Shown here piece by piece: positions 33,627-45,900 of a DNA stretch of 64,000 nucleotides. Each line of letters starts with the position of its first letter. Within the stretch, counting starts at the first letter, position 1. The stretch comes from Bathymodiolus brooksi (Eukaryota; Mollusca; Bivalvia; Mytilida; Modiolidae). Location: assembly GCA_963680875.1 (NCBI GenBank), contig OY804577.1:101815906-101879905 (forward strand), given 5' to 3'. Made by a program: the position numbers and the translations under genes. The notes under the pieces are model-generated. The model made no database searches, was not told the origin of the DNA, and worked only from the letters and a program-made list of their open reading frames with translations.

Positions 33627-34759
33627 TATATCATGTGATGAAGTTGTAAAATTATTGGGTATTGATATAGACTATCAGCTAAATTTTGATAAACATATAA
33701 AAAATATCTGTCGTAAAGCTTCACAGCAATTAAGTGTACTAAAGCGTATTGGTTGTTTTTTTATCTAAACTTAATAAGCTAACAATTTTTCATTCTTTTA
33801 TATTGTCTAATTTCAATTTTTGTCCTTTGGCTTGGCATTTTGTTCAAAAGCAAACACTATAAAACTGGAGAAAATACAGGAAAGAGCTTTACGTTTTATC
33901 TATGAGGATTACAATAGCACATATGAAGAACTTTTACATATAGCGAAAGTACCATCTCTACAAATAAGGAGAATGCGCACTATGGCATTAGAATGTTTTA
34001 AAATATTGCATAAACTGTCTCCACCATGCTTAAATGATTTAGTTGTTTTAAAAAATAGTAAATATAGTTTTAGATATTCTAATATTGTAGAGATACCTAG
34101 AGTAAAGACTACTACCTATGGTAAGAATTCTTTTAAATATACAGCTGCTGTTTTATGGAATGACCTACCTGATGATTTTAGAAAAATTGCCAATTTTAAC
34201 CAATTTAAAAACATTTTATTATCTTGGAATGGAAATGAATGCAAATGTAATGCATGTAAACAATTTTAATATCATCAAGGTCTTTTCAATGTTTATATTA
34301 TTTATATTTATTTATTTTTTAGCAGTATAGCATGCTTTTAGCTCGTAACACCAGCTTTATTTTATTTTTTTTAGCTTTTATTACTGTGCTTGATTAACTT
34401 TTTTACTTTTGTATATGCTTACCTTGTCTGTGCTATATGTGTGCTTTAACTTATTTGCTGTATTTTGCTACTATGAGTGCTTTTATCTAAATTATTAATT
34501 TGTGTGCATGCTTTTGTTGTTTTTAACTGTTATTTATTCTTGTATTGTGTATGTCGGTCAAAAGCCCACTAGGGCTTGTGTTGTATTGTTATTTAAATAT
34601 GCCGACTATAAATAAAACTTATCTTATCTTATCTTATCTTATCTTATCTTACAATGTGACTTATAAAAAAGACTCCCCCTTTTTAGACTTTTCACAATCT
34701 GACAAGTGAATACTGTTATCTACTTTACTTCATGAGTATAATCATTTGCAAATTACGCT

Positions 34760-35314
34760 ATGTTTGGAGTAAGCTTGCCTAATACTGAACATCAGCTAGC
34801 TTTCCTTCAGCATCAGTATCAACAGCTTCAGCAGGAAAACATGTTTTATCAAACATGCATTAAAAACCAACAACAACTAGAAGAGCTGAAGGCAAAAAAA
34901 AATCCACGCACTCCTCCGGCAGAAAAAAAGAATCGGTGCACTCCACAGGCAACAAAAAACAACTATGTCTCTGCATCAGAATTACAAAAAACACCACCAA
35001 CTTTAAAACCATATTTTGAGTTGAAGCACAGTGAAAGAGCCCACAGAAATATTGAAATTAAGATAAAATTTTCTGAAGTGGCATCATCTTTATATAGTGA
35101 CATTACATCAGTTAAAGTTGAGCTTGAGTTTCACAATGGAAAGAACAAATACTTCTACCCAAGGGCACCAGCATCAGCATCAGATGACAACTCTGAGTTG
35201 AAATATTCCAATAGAATTAATGACAGAGATATAATACAACAAGTGTTTATGGTCAAAAAGAAAACACCGGAGAGGAAAGGGGGGGTCAATCCCCGAAGCG
35301 CCTTTGCCTTTTGA
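34760..35314 (+). CDS. Orphan 184-aa ORF, unknown
   Basis: Open from ATG 34760 to TGA 35314 without introns. The N-terminus is a Gln/Leu-rich likely coiled coil (LAFLQHQYQQLQQENMFYQ). A Lys/Thr/Pro-rich linker follows, then a mixed region (IEIKIKFSEVASS, VKVELEFHNGKNKYFYP). The end is basic (VKKKTPERKGG). It starts about 100 bp after the LINE tail. The length is unusual for this AT-rich DNA, so it is probably coding or a recent remnant of an element ORF. I do not recognise a family. Confidence 0.45.
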   Translation: MFGVSLPNTEHQLAFLQHQYQQLQQENMFYQTCIKNQQQLEELKAKKNPRTPPAEKKNRCTPQATKNNYVSASELQKTPPTLKPYFELKHSERAHRNIEIKIKFSEVASSLYSDITSVKVELEFHNGKNKYFYPRAPASASDDNSELKYSNRINDRDIIQQVFMVKKKTPERKGGVNPRSAFAF

Positions 35315-36776
35315 GTCCGTTTAACATTCACAATTCCGTCAGATTGTGCCCAATATAGTATAGATTCAACACTACAATTGATTAATAATTTCGAATACCG
35401 GAATAAGAGGTATACCCGATATCCAGAAAAGATTTATTTTTATTTACTTTTCAAAAACAAAGGCGGGGTTAAAGTGAATTATGCATCATTGTTAGACTGT
35501 TTTTTTGTCTTGTACCATTTTTACTACCAGACAACAGGTGCCTTTTTTTTACTACATATTTGGGTGAGTAATGTTTCCCCCACTGAGTGTATTTATTTAT
35601 TTAATTACCGTTTTAATCATGTTGATTAATATTTTTCTTTTAGGTTTATTCTTATAAATTATAATTTTAGTTGATATAAAACAGTATAAATTATTACTTC
35701 TTTCATTTTTTCTCTCTTCAACGGAACTTTTTCTGAAAACTCCCATTCTCCATAAAGTGCCGGAGTATTTCTATTTCTTGCCATCTTTGAAATTATATAT
35801 CTTAAATTTATGTGACACTTTACAACACTGATAAACAATAGCAATACCACTTCAGAGTAGGTCAATCTTGTTATCATAAAACTTAATGAGAAGAAGGGAA
35901 GTTACTATGGAAACTTCGCCTGCTATTGGGTCATTAACTAATCTGTTTCAATGATTTAACTACTAATTAGTGCCGTAGGGGGTCGACCGGAATTTTTGGC
36001 TGGGATCTCTTGGCATGCTCAAAATGCAGATAATTCATTCCAAAAACATGATATTAAAACCGTGTAATCCGGCGTTACTAAATACTGGAACCGTGTAATC
36101 CGGCGTTACATCTATTTTTCCTCTAATATCTCGATTATTATGGAATTGTAAGCTACGAGATCTTGCATAAATGTGAAGAGACTTCTAATTGACCAGATTA
36201 TGCCTTTAAAATATGAGTGACTACGATCATTTTCTAAATAATAATTCAAATCGATCGAACTGACAAAAAAATTCACACACCTTTGCTCCATTTTCACGAA
36301 TGTTTAGGAAATTCGAGAAATTTAGGCTAATTATACTTATACAAATCAAAAGAAGTGTTATAATAGATCCGAATGGAAATAACTTTTCCTTGGAAATCGT
36401 AAGTTAAGTTAATTTTAAATGCTGATTTCTTACCCGGCATAGAGGATTTTCCGGAAGTGAAATACAAAAAAAAACGTGGTGTCGGTGTTGCTTTTACCGT
36501 GGTGCCAGCGTAAATACCGGGATCCTGCGTTTTCGGTTGTCCACGGTGATATACATATATCGGAATGGGTACCTTGCACATTTGTACACAGTTAAGCCGA
36601 CAAGTATATACCTGGTACCCTGAATAAGGGTAAATCCCTGAATAGGGCTAAAGGGGGAGTACTAAAGGATGGGGAAAAGAAACAAACAGGAGTTAAGGGT
36701 GGAGAAGAGGGAGGGGAAGGTAAGGGTTAAGGGTGGGAAGATGGGGAGGTAAGGTAAGTGTTAAAGGGTACAAGAC
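35315..36776. other. Intergenic DNA; purine-rich segment at 36650-36770
   Basis: No gene is supported. A short repeat of ACCGTGTAATCCGGCGTTAC occurs twice at 36060-36110. 36655-36770 is G/A-rich, with repeated AAGGGTTAAGGGTGG-like text. Confidence 0.45.
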
Positions 36777-37880
36777 AGAGGCGCCTCCCCCCCCTAAAAT
36801 TGGAAAAAATAATATTTTTTGGCGTAAAATCGTGAATTTTTTTAGAAATATACCATGCTTGTAAGTGGTATTTGCCAAAAAATACTGGTTGAGTGACTGG
36901 ACAAATTTCCCGAGCCGATAGGCGAAGGATATTTGTCTAGTCTCGAAACCAGTATTTTTTGGCAAATACCACTTAAAAGCATGGTATATTTCTACAATTC
37001 CACCGAATATGTGGTTATCATTACCTGAAGATAAATCCCGAGAGCATCGGAATGTAAAATACTACTATTTTTAATCACGATCTATTTTTAGACATGGCAT
37101 TTTCCCACCTACCGTTGTATTTCTGAAAAATACCACGGCACTTAAAATGGCGGGGAAAAAAATACCATGATGAAGGAAAAATTGGAGAAAATCATAATAT
37201 TTGCGGAAAAATAGCATAGCTTTTATCCAATGAAAATCCAGCATTTTTATATAAGGTGGAATTACACACGAAATACCGCAAAAAAAATTCGCGCCTTCCT
37301 CCGCAATTGGAAAAAATATGATTTTTTGGCGTAAAATCGTGATTTTTTATAGAAATATACCATGCTTGTAAGTGGTATTTGGTAAAAAATACTGGTTGAG
37401 AGACTGGACAAATTTCCCGAGCCGATAGGCGAGGGATATTCGTCTAGTCTCGAAACCAGTATTTTTTGGCAAATACCACTTACAAGCATGGTATATTTCT
37501 ATAATTCCACCAAATATGTGGTTATCATTACCTGAAGATAAATCCCGAGAGCATCGGAATGTAAAATACTACTATTTTTAATCACGATCTATTTTTAGAC
37601 ATGGTATTTAATTTTCCCACCTGCCGTTGTATTTCTGAAAAATACCACGGCACTTAAAATGGCGGGGAAAAAAATACCATGGTGAAGGAAAAATTGGAGA
37701 AAATCATAATATTTGCGAAAAATAGCATAGCTTTTATCCAATGAAAATCCAGCATTTTTATATAAGGTGGAATTACACACGAAATACCCCCAAACATGTT
37801 CGCGCCTCCCTCCGCTCGGCGCAATTTTTTTAAGTGCGCCCCCCCCCCCCCCCTAACTTGAAATCCTGGATCCGCCTCTG
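36777..37880. repeat. Tandem duplication of a ~515-bp hairpin-forming repeat
   Basis: Two direct copies (about 36777-37290 and 37291-37810), nearly identical. Each has a long hairpin: GAAATATACCATGCTT plus AAGTGGTATTTG against its complement about 100 bp later. A C-rich tail (37835-37852) and the end ATCCTGGATCCGCC (37863-37876) match the reverse of 23860-23970. No coding capacity. Confidence 0.8.
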
Positions 37881-38960
37881 CAAGATGGTACTACAAATGA
37901 TAGTCAATCCTGCTCAACTGCTGTAACCATTTCACAAGAACCTTTTACACCCGAGCATGAAAGTGAAACAACCGCAAGTTCCAGTTCCTTGTCTAAAGCT
38001 GCAGCGGCCGTATAAATATACCCTCTTATCCAGATATATCAAGTCTGAGTGATTCTGATATCTAAAACACAGATGTCAAGATGAAACTATTGACAGGTAA
38101 TTGGAAAGATGCTCACACTTTTCTCTTTCCAGAAAGATTTATTCATTGATCATTTTTTCAAAGGCATAAAAGGAAACTGTTCATATATTCACACAGCATG
38201 ACCATCAGGACAAAACAAAGTAGTGACAAAAATGAATTCAAAGAGTGTTGATAGAGAAGACAAGTCAGAAGGACAGAGGTGAAAAAACATCTCTCTTCAG
38301 GACGTCCTTTTCCTGATTAAAACCAAGGAGAACCAACAAAACGTTATAAGGGATCGAAATGCAACTGCCACGCGGGAATTAGGAAGAGCGAGCGATTTTG
38401 TTCCATTAATTTCTATTTTCGAATCTTAAAACTTTTGGCACAATGAAATCATCAATTTTAAACGCAAACAAGACCAAGCAAGGAAATCGTGCTAATACTC
38501 CCAGTTGTATAAATATAGCTTGATATAACAAAATGTCTTCTGCTGGAATTGAGGTTCTTGACGAAATGGAACTGAAAACGCGGTGCGAGACGTCGGTCAT
38601 ACTCCTTATTCACATTTCTGTCAGCACTGCCAGTTGTTTGTAGTTCTTTCGAACCAGAACATAGCGGTGATGCAAAGGCTAGGAGTTACTTGTGCCCTAT
38701 TACAAAATTTGACTTAATTTTTTTGTCTTCTTGCTGTGCAATCAATATTACAGGCGCTGGTTCCTCTGCTGCAACACTTTAAACAAGAAACTTTGATCTA
38801 ATCCAAGCTATCGTTAAGAGTAAAACGATCATTGACCTGTTTCAAGGAAAGAGACGAGTAAATTGAGTGGAACCAGCTATTTTATCGAGCAGTTGAATTA
38901 GCCAACCAAACATCCTATCCAAAACCTTACAGCCAACAAATACAGATCATTACCCTAGTA
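37880..38960 (+). pseudogene. Decayed hAT/ZMYM-like transposase remnant
   Basis: In shifting frames: AVTISQEPFTPEHESETTAS (37911-37970), LLTGNWKDAHTF near 38085-38120, and LFYRAVELANQTSYPKPYSQ near 38875-38935. The last resembles the Q.(W/F)Y.RAV.LA....  P..PR region near the end of hAT/ZMYM1-like transposases. Stops and frameshifts are many. The assignment is tentative. Confidence 0.4.
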
Positions 38961-39484
38961 TGTTTACATGTCCATATCATTCCGACCCTAGCTACGCCAC
39001 TGTGTGAGGTTCCATGGTCTGTAAAAGAATCTCTTAAAAAACCCCATTGGTGCCTCACTGAAATTAGAGAGATGTGGGGTTCGATGGTCTGTAAAAAAAT
39101 CTTTGAAAATGTCCATTGGGGGCCTCACAGAAATTGGGGTAAAAGGTGTGAGGTTCTAGAGTCTGTGAAAACAATCTATGGTAATCTAGGTATGTTGTGT
39201 ATGGCATGTTATTTAATGTTTAAACACAGAGTTTGTTGGAAGTGCCAATACAATAAATATATGTTTAATTTTATCGACAATTTACATTTTTATTCCTGAA
39301 AGTGGTTGTGTCGGTAGGGGTCAAGTGCACTGTTTGGCCTATAATGCTGTTAAGACGGCCATGGAAACATGATAGACGTTCCAAATAACAATATTATCTA
39401 TAATAATATATGCAACATAGCAATCAGCTGTTACATGGTTTAATTATTGAATCATTTACCAGAGAACAGTTTTTTGTTTATAAG
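38961..39484. other. Intergenic DNA with a short imperfect tandem repeat
   Basis: A ~70-bp unit (GTGAGGTTCCATGGTCTGTA; GGGGTTCGATGGTCTGTAAA; GTGAGGTTCTAGAGTCTGTG) recurs three times at 39002-39170. No gene is seen. Confidence 0.45.
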
Positions 39485-39845
39485 AGTAATTGAACCGCAT
39501 CGGTGGAGGCGCCTCGAATGCGGTAGATCGTGGGTTCGAGCCCCGCTCGGCTCAAACCAAAGACTTTAAAATTGGTATATGTTGCTTCTCCGCTAAGCAC
39601 GCAGCATCAAGGAGAACGAGCAAAGACTGATCGGCTCGGAATCAGAATTGTGTGTCCGAGTGGGGCGACATGTCTACTCGCGGACCGTTGTTTCATTGAA
39701 CTAGCACTATAAAAATCCAACACAGCGTGTTGGTCTAGAACAAAGGTGACCTCATAATTATTTCATTGAAAAATAAATTGTTCTCGCCATGATATAGCTG
39801 CAAAAATTGCTGAATTGGCGTCAAACAACAATCACAAGCACTCTA
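39485..39845 (+). repeat. SINE family B, full-length reference copy
   Basis: The tRNA-like head has a strong B box (GTGGGTTCGAGCCCC at 39530-39544). The body includes GTCCGAGTGGGGCGACATGT and GCACTATAAAAATCCAACAC; the tail is GATATAGCTGCAAAAATTGC then GGCGTCAAACAACAATCAC. It is the best-preserved member here, and an ORF overlapping it is spurious. It is not a functional tRNA gene. Confidence 0.8.
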
Positions 39846-40856
39846 TAAAAGTAATTGTTTGACATAGTATAAACGCCATTTCGGATTCCGAATCAAGAAT
39901 TGGTGAATTCCGGAAAAAGAAAGAAACCAATACATTTTATGCCCATATATTTTCAAATAAATTATGCAGAGTCATATCTCCTCGTGAAACAATTTATGGG
40001 TCATATTTGGTTGTTGCTAGCTGCAATAATGTAGCTCCTGTGACAAACTTGTGTCTCGGCAGAGCTACAACGCGGTCCCATTCGTCACAATGGAGCAAAA
40101 AAAAATTTGCAGTTGAAACGTAAAAACTCACTATTTACGCTTCAAACATTTCATTATAACTATTACTGATGATCCCAGTCCTTGTTAAATCGGTTTGGCT
40201 GAGAAATATATGCTTTTCAAAGGTAGCAACAACCTTGTCCAAATTTATCGATTGTTTGTCATAATCGGAAACTACGGAAGGCGGAGCTTTTCTAAATATG
40301 GTATTTTTTACTACGATGCTTACGACTGCTGATGTAAATATTCACGCCTTAATCGCCAAATATGGTATCGACATCCAAATAGTGAGGCCGGAAATGACGA
40401 AATTCAAAATGTTCAGAGAATTTAGTAAACATGGATTTTTATTTTGTGGGAATTACATTCTAAAATACTGGTAGGTGATAAAAACTTGTTATAATAATGG
40501 ACAAAAGGAAAGGTTATGTCTTATTATTGATAAATGCAGGCGTCAGAAACTCTGTAAGCGAGCGCAAAAAATCTCGGCGGCTGCTCCATTACGTGTAATG
40601 GCATCCCGTTATAACCCTTGCGAGTAAGAGAGCATTTAGGGTTTTATTATTAGAACTAGTTGTTGCATCTTCCGCATGGCCCCTTAACGTGCAATATTAA
40701 TGTCTGTCGATAGATTATTTTTAAACTTGATCTTGCTGCTTGATCTTTGTTATAGATATAACTGGTGCGATTTTATGGTTCATCGATCATCCTTTGAAGC
40801 ATGAAAATGTCAAATTTGAACTTCTGTTTATAGATGAATATTAAAATTAAATACGA
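39846..40856. other. Intergenic DNA, nothing recognised
   Basis: AT-rich, no long ORF, no clear repeat. Confidence 0.4.
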
Positions 40857-42715
40857 TAGTCGATAACTGAAGACACACATAGAATATAGACTTGAATCAG
40901 TCGATAACTGAAGGCACACATAGAATAGAGATTTGAATCAGTCGATAGCTGAAGGCACACATAGAATAGAGACTTGAATCAGTCGATAACTGCAGACACG
41001 CATAGATTATTGACCTGAATAAGTCGATAACTGACACGTATAAAATATAGACTTGAATCTGTTGAAGAGACACCTAGAATATAGACTTTTTTTCTTCTTT
41101 TTTTTTTAACAATTATATACATTTATTCATCATTACCTGTTAACAATGCACCTTGATTGTCCAGGTTCAACCAGGGGTCCCTGTTTTACAATAAAGGATT
41201 ACATGCACAGGGTCAGACATGTAACTTATACAATAAACATCATCACATATTTATAAATCATCACACACAGAGAAACAGGATAAATATACTTATATTAGAT
41301 ATATAAACAATTATGCAACAAATAGAATTAGTATTCATTCATTATTTATTATTATTATAATTCTATATTTCGAATACACCAATCGAGTGCACCCTTAAAA
41401 TATCGTGTTGAGTACACCGATAGACATTTAAATGTTGATAAATTGGTCATGTGGAAAGCATGATGTAAGTTATCCATTTATTTTATTTGTGATAATTATT
41501 ATTTTGTCCTTTTCTATATTATTTTTTAAAGATGTTTGTTTTAGTGCAAAGTCCTAACTGGATCATCAGTTGCAAATTAGACACCTTTGGTATAATTCAA
41601 CAGTAAATACATGTATGACTAAAGATTGCATTTTTTTTCTCTCAAATTAGGCAATATTACAAAAAGGGGGGATTTAGATAGCTCATATTGCAAATGATAT
41701 TCAAAAGCAAAGCAAAACATTTTATCTGCAATATATTTAGTCTTAGAATATTGCTTAACAGCCCAAATGAAACAAATTAAAGTGTTACCTTAGTAGATAT
41801 AGCCATTAGAACATAGCCTATTTTTGCAAATTAGGCAATATTACAAAAAAGGGGGATTTTGATAACTCATATTGCAGATGATATTCAAAAGCAAAGCAAA
41901 ACATTTTATCTGCTATTTATTTAGTCTCAGAATATTGCTTAACAACCAAAATATAAACAAATTAAAGTGTTACCTTAGTAGATATAGCCCTCAGAACATA
42001 GCCTATTTTTTGCAAATTAGGCATTATTACAAAAAGGGGGGATTTCAATAGCTCATATTGCAGATGGTATTCAAAAGCAAAGCAAAACCTTTTATCAGTT
42101 ATATAATAATTAGTCTAAGAATATTGCTTAACAACCAAAATAAAACAAATTAAAGCGTTACCTTCAGACATATAGCCCTCAGAACATAGCCTATTTTTGC
42201 AATATTGAAAATTTGGAAATTTGCCAAGTTTTTGGAGTTGTCTGTCCTTGAATGATAAAGAAAGAGGTCCATTTAAGTATTGACTACATAAAGTTCCTTA
42301 TACATATATTTCATTACCACTAAGGTTTAAAGTAATAAAGTAGGTTTCAAAACTGACCTTTTTTGGCTAGTTTCTTGTCATATTAATGGGAAAATAGTAG
42401 AAATATACATGTAGGTGGCGCCTCCTATGGTCGTGATATTCGAAAATTTGAAAAAAAGTTGATGTATTTGCAAATGTTGTGTGGTGGTCTACCTACCAAC
42501 AAATTTTGAAAAGGATTGGCCAACCTTGCTTCCGGATTGTTTTGCATGGTTTTCTCATAGACAAGCTCTTAATATGTTCTAATTTTTTCTCAAAATTTTC
42601 AATGTTACTAGAATAGAGACTTCAATCAGTCGATAACTGAAGACACACATAGAATGTAGACTTGAATCAGTCGATAATTGAAGACACATATATAATAGAG
42701 ACTTGAACCAATCAT
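40857..42715. repeat. ~42-bp minisatellite split by a 1.5-kb insertion
   Basis: Units like CAGTCGATAACTGAAGACAC plus ATAGAATATAGACTTGAAT occupy 40857-41085 (about 5-6 copies) and 42610-42715 (about 2-3 copies). The right block touches the stop codon of the oxidase gene at 42716-42718. The insertion lies between the blocks. Confidence 0.8.
41086..42609 (-). mobile_element. Retroelement-like insertion with internal ~185-bp tandem repeat
   Basis: Begins with a T-rich run (41086-41108), the complement of a poly-A tail, so a minus-strand retroelement end is likely. 41645-42215 contains three copies of a ~182-187-bp unit (AAATTAGGCAATATTACAAA; GCTCATATTGCAGATGATAT; ATTGCTTAACAACCAAAAT). No protein is encoded. 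Confidence 0.55.
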
Positions 42716-42960
42716 TCATAATTTACTGGAGTCATTCTTGAACTTTACATTAAACAACTCTTTATTCAGTGAACTGTCCCAGATATTCTTCATCATCATG
42801 ACTGCAGCAATGCGTCCTATTTCATCACTAGATTTTGCTGACACACCATTACCACCCAAGGCGACACCTAGCTGTGAATGGATATGATCTATGTATGGTC
42901 TATCTGATGGCGTCTTCACAATAACACAACAATCACCTTGGTGTGATAAAAGCTGGACCC
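42716..42960 (-). CDS. Oxidase copy 1, exon 6 (C-terminus, PTS1)
   Basis: Acceptor ATTACAG|GGGTCC, phase 1, stop TGA at 42716-42718. Same length (245 nt) as exon 6 of copy 2. Encodes DRPYIDHIHSQLG, the FAD-contact glycine/lysine segment, and SSKL at the end. Confidence 0.9.
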
Positions 42961-45900
42961 CTGTAATTATAGTTAACATAAGCAGAATAAACATATTGGT
43001 TTTTTTTTTTATCAACAGTATATATTTTTGTTAGAGTAATGAACCACTTTCAACAATATTTCAGTTATATCGTGGCGGTTTTTAGCTATTTAAGTAAGTA
43101 ATTTTATCCACCGTTATGAATATATTACTGTTTTATACTTATTCAAATAAATATACAATATTGGTCTATTGATGGTGAATATAGAATTTATTTGACGAGG
43201 CTGAGAAACGGGGTTAAAGACGAGCTTTAGCTAATGAAATGATTGCAGGATAAGTACTATTAGTTACCTTTGACAACATCATGTATAATATCAACAATAT
43301 TCTGAATTATTTTATCATCTCCTCCACTACAAAACCAATCTTTTACTTCTTCTGATGTAGTTAATATCCTTGGGTGAACTTGGGTGGCCTGTCCCAGCTT
43401 TATATAATACAAACCTATAGTAGATAGGAAATATGTTAGTTTTTTTTAAATAGTGACCATGGATCTTTTCCCTTATACGTAGATTGTTCCTTTATATAGT
43501 ACCAACAAGACGTTTACTGGATTTTAATGTGAGCAACAAAACGAATGTCTTATAAGAAACAGCAACAGCTTACCATTCGCGATCACATGGGTTCACCCCA
43601 GGTTTTTTTTTTGCTGAAGACCGTGTTGCTCATCTGTTTAGTTTTCTGTTCTGTGATTTCTTACTTTGTTTGTCCTCGTTCTGTGTCTGATGCCCAATGT
43701 TGCAGGTGTTTCTGAATTGTCCATTCTTGATTGCTCCTTTGGTGTTCGCTAACGTTTATTGACTTGAAACTATTGATTGATTGATTGATTGATTGATGGT
43801 TATAGTTTAACGTCAACAGAGCAGTTTTCAGCAATATTCATGACGAGAACAGGTTATAACAATTAATAGGCATATCACTGTTCAAAGTGTGGCATTGGAA
43901 TAAGATATGAATGGGCGTCATGAATAAAAGGGGAGATAATTAATATTGACCTTGGAACAAGTCCTTAATGCAAAACTTTCTACATTAGAAAGGACTGAAT
44001 GTTTTTGTTCACATGTAAGGATTTTTGCATTCTCAAATACATTAGCCATTAACTTCACGTCATACAGCGAGTTATGTGTTTTATACATCCACATCAATAG
44101 TGGCAAGTGCTCGGGTGGCTCAATGAGTTAGGTAGTTGGATTACCTAACAACTCATACAAACCTATCACCAATACGGCGTGGGTTCGCGCCCGGCTTTGT
44201 AAATTACAAAAAGAGTGCGCTCGACTTGCAGCCGCAAGTGATAAAGTTTACCAGTTGCTTGCCCATAGCTGGTGGTTCTCTCCTGGTACTCCAGCTTCTT
44301 CCAACACTAAAACTGGTCACCATGCTATAGCTGAAATATTGCTGAAAGTGGCGTTAAACACAATAAATCAAATCAAACCAATAGTGGCCGCCTATTTCGG
44401 ATTGGTTTTGCATCAGACTAAAAAGATAATAGCATTTACATAATACATATATGTACATACCATCAGGATATTTAATAGGTGGAAGCATGTAGAATTGGAC
44501 TGTATTGTCTGAAAGACGTTTGAACTTTGACCTCCAGCCTTTAGCCCCTGTACCAGTATAATAAATTGACGGCATATTCCTAAATATCGAAAGCAAACAA
44601 TATATATGTAAGGTGGAATTAAATTCAACTATTTTGTGTTTGTTATTTAAGATTATCATCATTATCATGTTTTATGGTAGTAAATGAAGAGACAACTTGG
44701 GGATTACCGATTAAACATAATATTAATGCATACACACACAGAAAAAAAGATATTCAAAATAAGTATGCATGGCTGTATATAAAGTAGCGCCTCCCTCCAA
44801 AGAGAAACTGCTCTGCTATGGTTTGAAGATACCAAAAGAGTAATCAGAAGTCGTAAATCGAAGAAGGGCAGACAATACAATGGCCAAAGGAAAAAGAACA
44901 AAAGGACAAACAATGATCTACAAAACACGAACTGCACTAAAACCGAGGGTAAACCCGGGTGTTCTGGATGGTTAAGCAGTTACTGTCACACATGTGATAC
45001 ACGTCGTGTAAATGTTCTCTTTGATCGAATGTTTTTTTTAATAGCAAAAGATATCGAGGGATGATGTTCAACAAAAATATATGGATCCCAATAGAGGGAG
45101 GTGTCCCTTATTTGGATTTGTTTTTAAAAATTGAATTTAATTAATTTCGTACTATGTACGAATGATATGATTACATTATTTCCTCTTTAACTATTTAAAA
45201 CAGAGACACACAAAGGAGTGAGTATGATAAGGGTAGATTTTGGCCCAATCTCAGAAATTGTTTATATAGATATAATATTAAACACAATCATTGAAAGGTA
45301 AGAAATTTTTTTTTTTTTATGATTTCACTTTGTCCTTTATTGCTTAGCAACGTAAATGGAGGAGGGTCCAATTAATCATTGGAAATTCAAATATGATGGT
45401 TTGATTTTACATATCTTGCATAGTCTTTTCGACAAAATGTTATATTCTGTGTATGTACACTCTAAAAATAATATTCCAATTCTCTATGGTAGCATATAGT
45501 ATTTTTGTGTAGTTTTGTCACCCCAGCAACGGTTTTGTAAACATTAAATCAGCCTATAATATTGCAATTAATGGTTGAATTTTGACATCTACGATCTTTT
45601 GATTTGATATTTGATTAAGCGGTACATTTTTGTCAAGCTATACACACTACAAATGTCATTTCATATTTCAAAAATACATTTTGATATTTTTATTCATAGT
45701 TATGACCCGTCCATAGCAACAGGTTTCCCTATGCACAGTATTTCCCTGTAGATCTCATGGACCTTTTATTTAATCAAGAAAAAAAATTCTACAACAGCAC
45801 CTTAGCAGATCTAGAGATATCTTATCATTTACTAACCAGTATATATTATAAGAATTCCTTAAACCTTACAATGTCCCTAGCAACCAAATATTATCCCTAG

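Larger units (their letters stand above)
31485..34655 (+). mobile_element. 5'-truncated LINE (CR1/Jockey-like), split by a Penelope-like element
   Basis: 31485-31874 encodes the middle of a non-LTR reverse transcriptase: QKGVPQGSIMGPLLFNIFIN and the catalytic YADD (NYADDNTL). The reading resumes at 33627 with LLGIDIDYQLNF and runs, with one frameshift at a T run (33757-33763), to 34269, covering the typical C-terminal region (CPLAWHFCS, KIQERALRFIYEDY, LWNDLP). The 3' end is AATAAAACTTATCTTATCTT with an (ATCTT)n tail at 34618-34655. The element lacks its endonuclease and first half. Confidence 0.85.

Noticed and set aside
39485..39560. tRNA gene
   Set aside because: Has a good B box but the rest does not form a complete tRNA and it continues into a SINE body and tail.
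40857..41085. CRISPR-like array
   Set aside because: Units are contiguous tandem repeats without unique spacers, in a eukaryotic genome.
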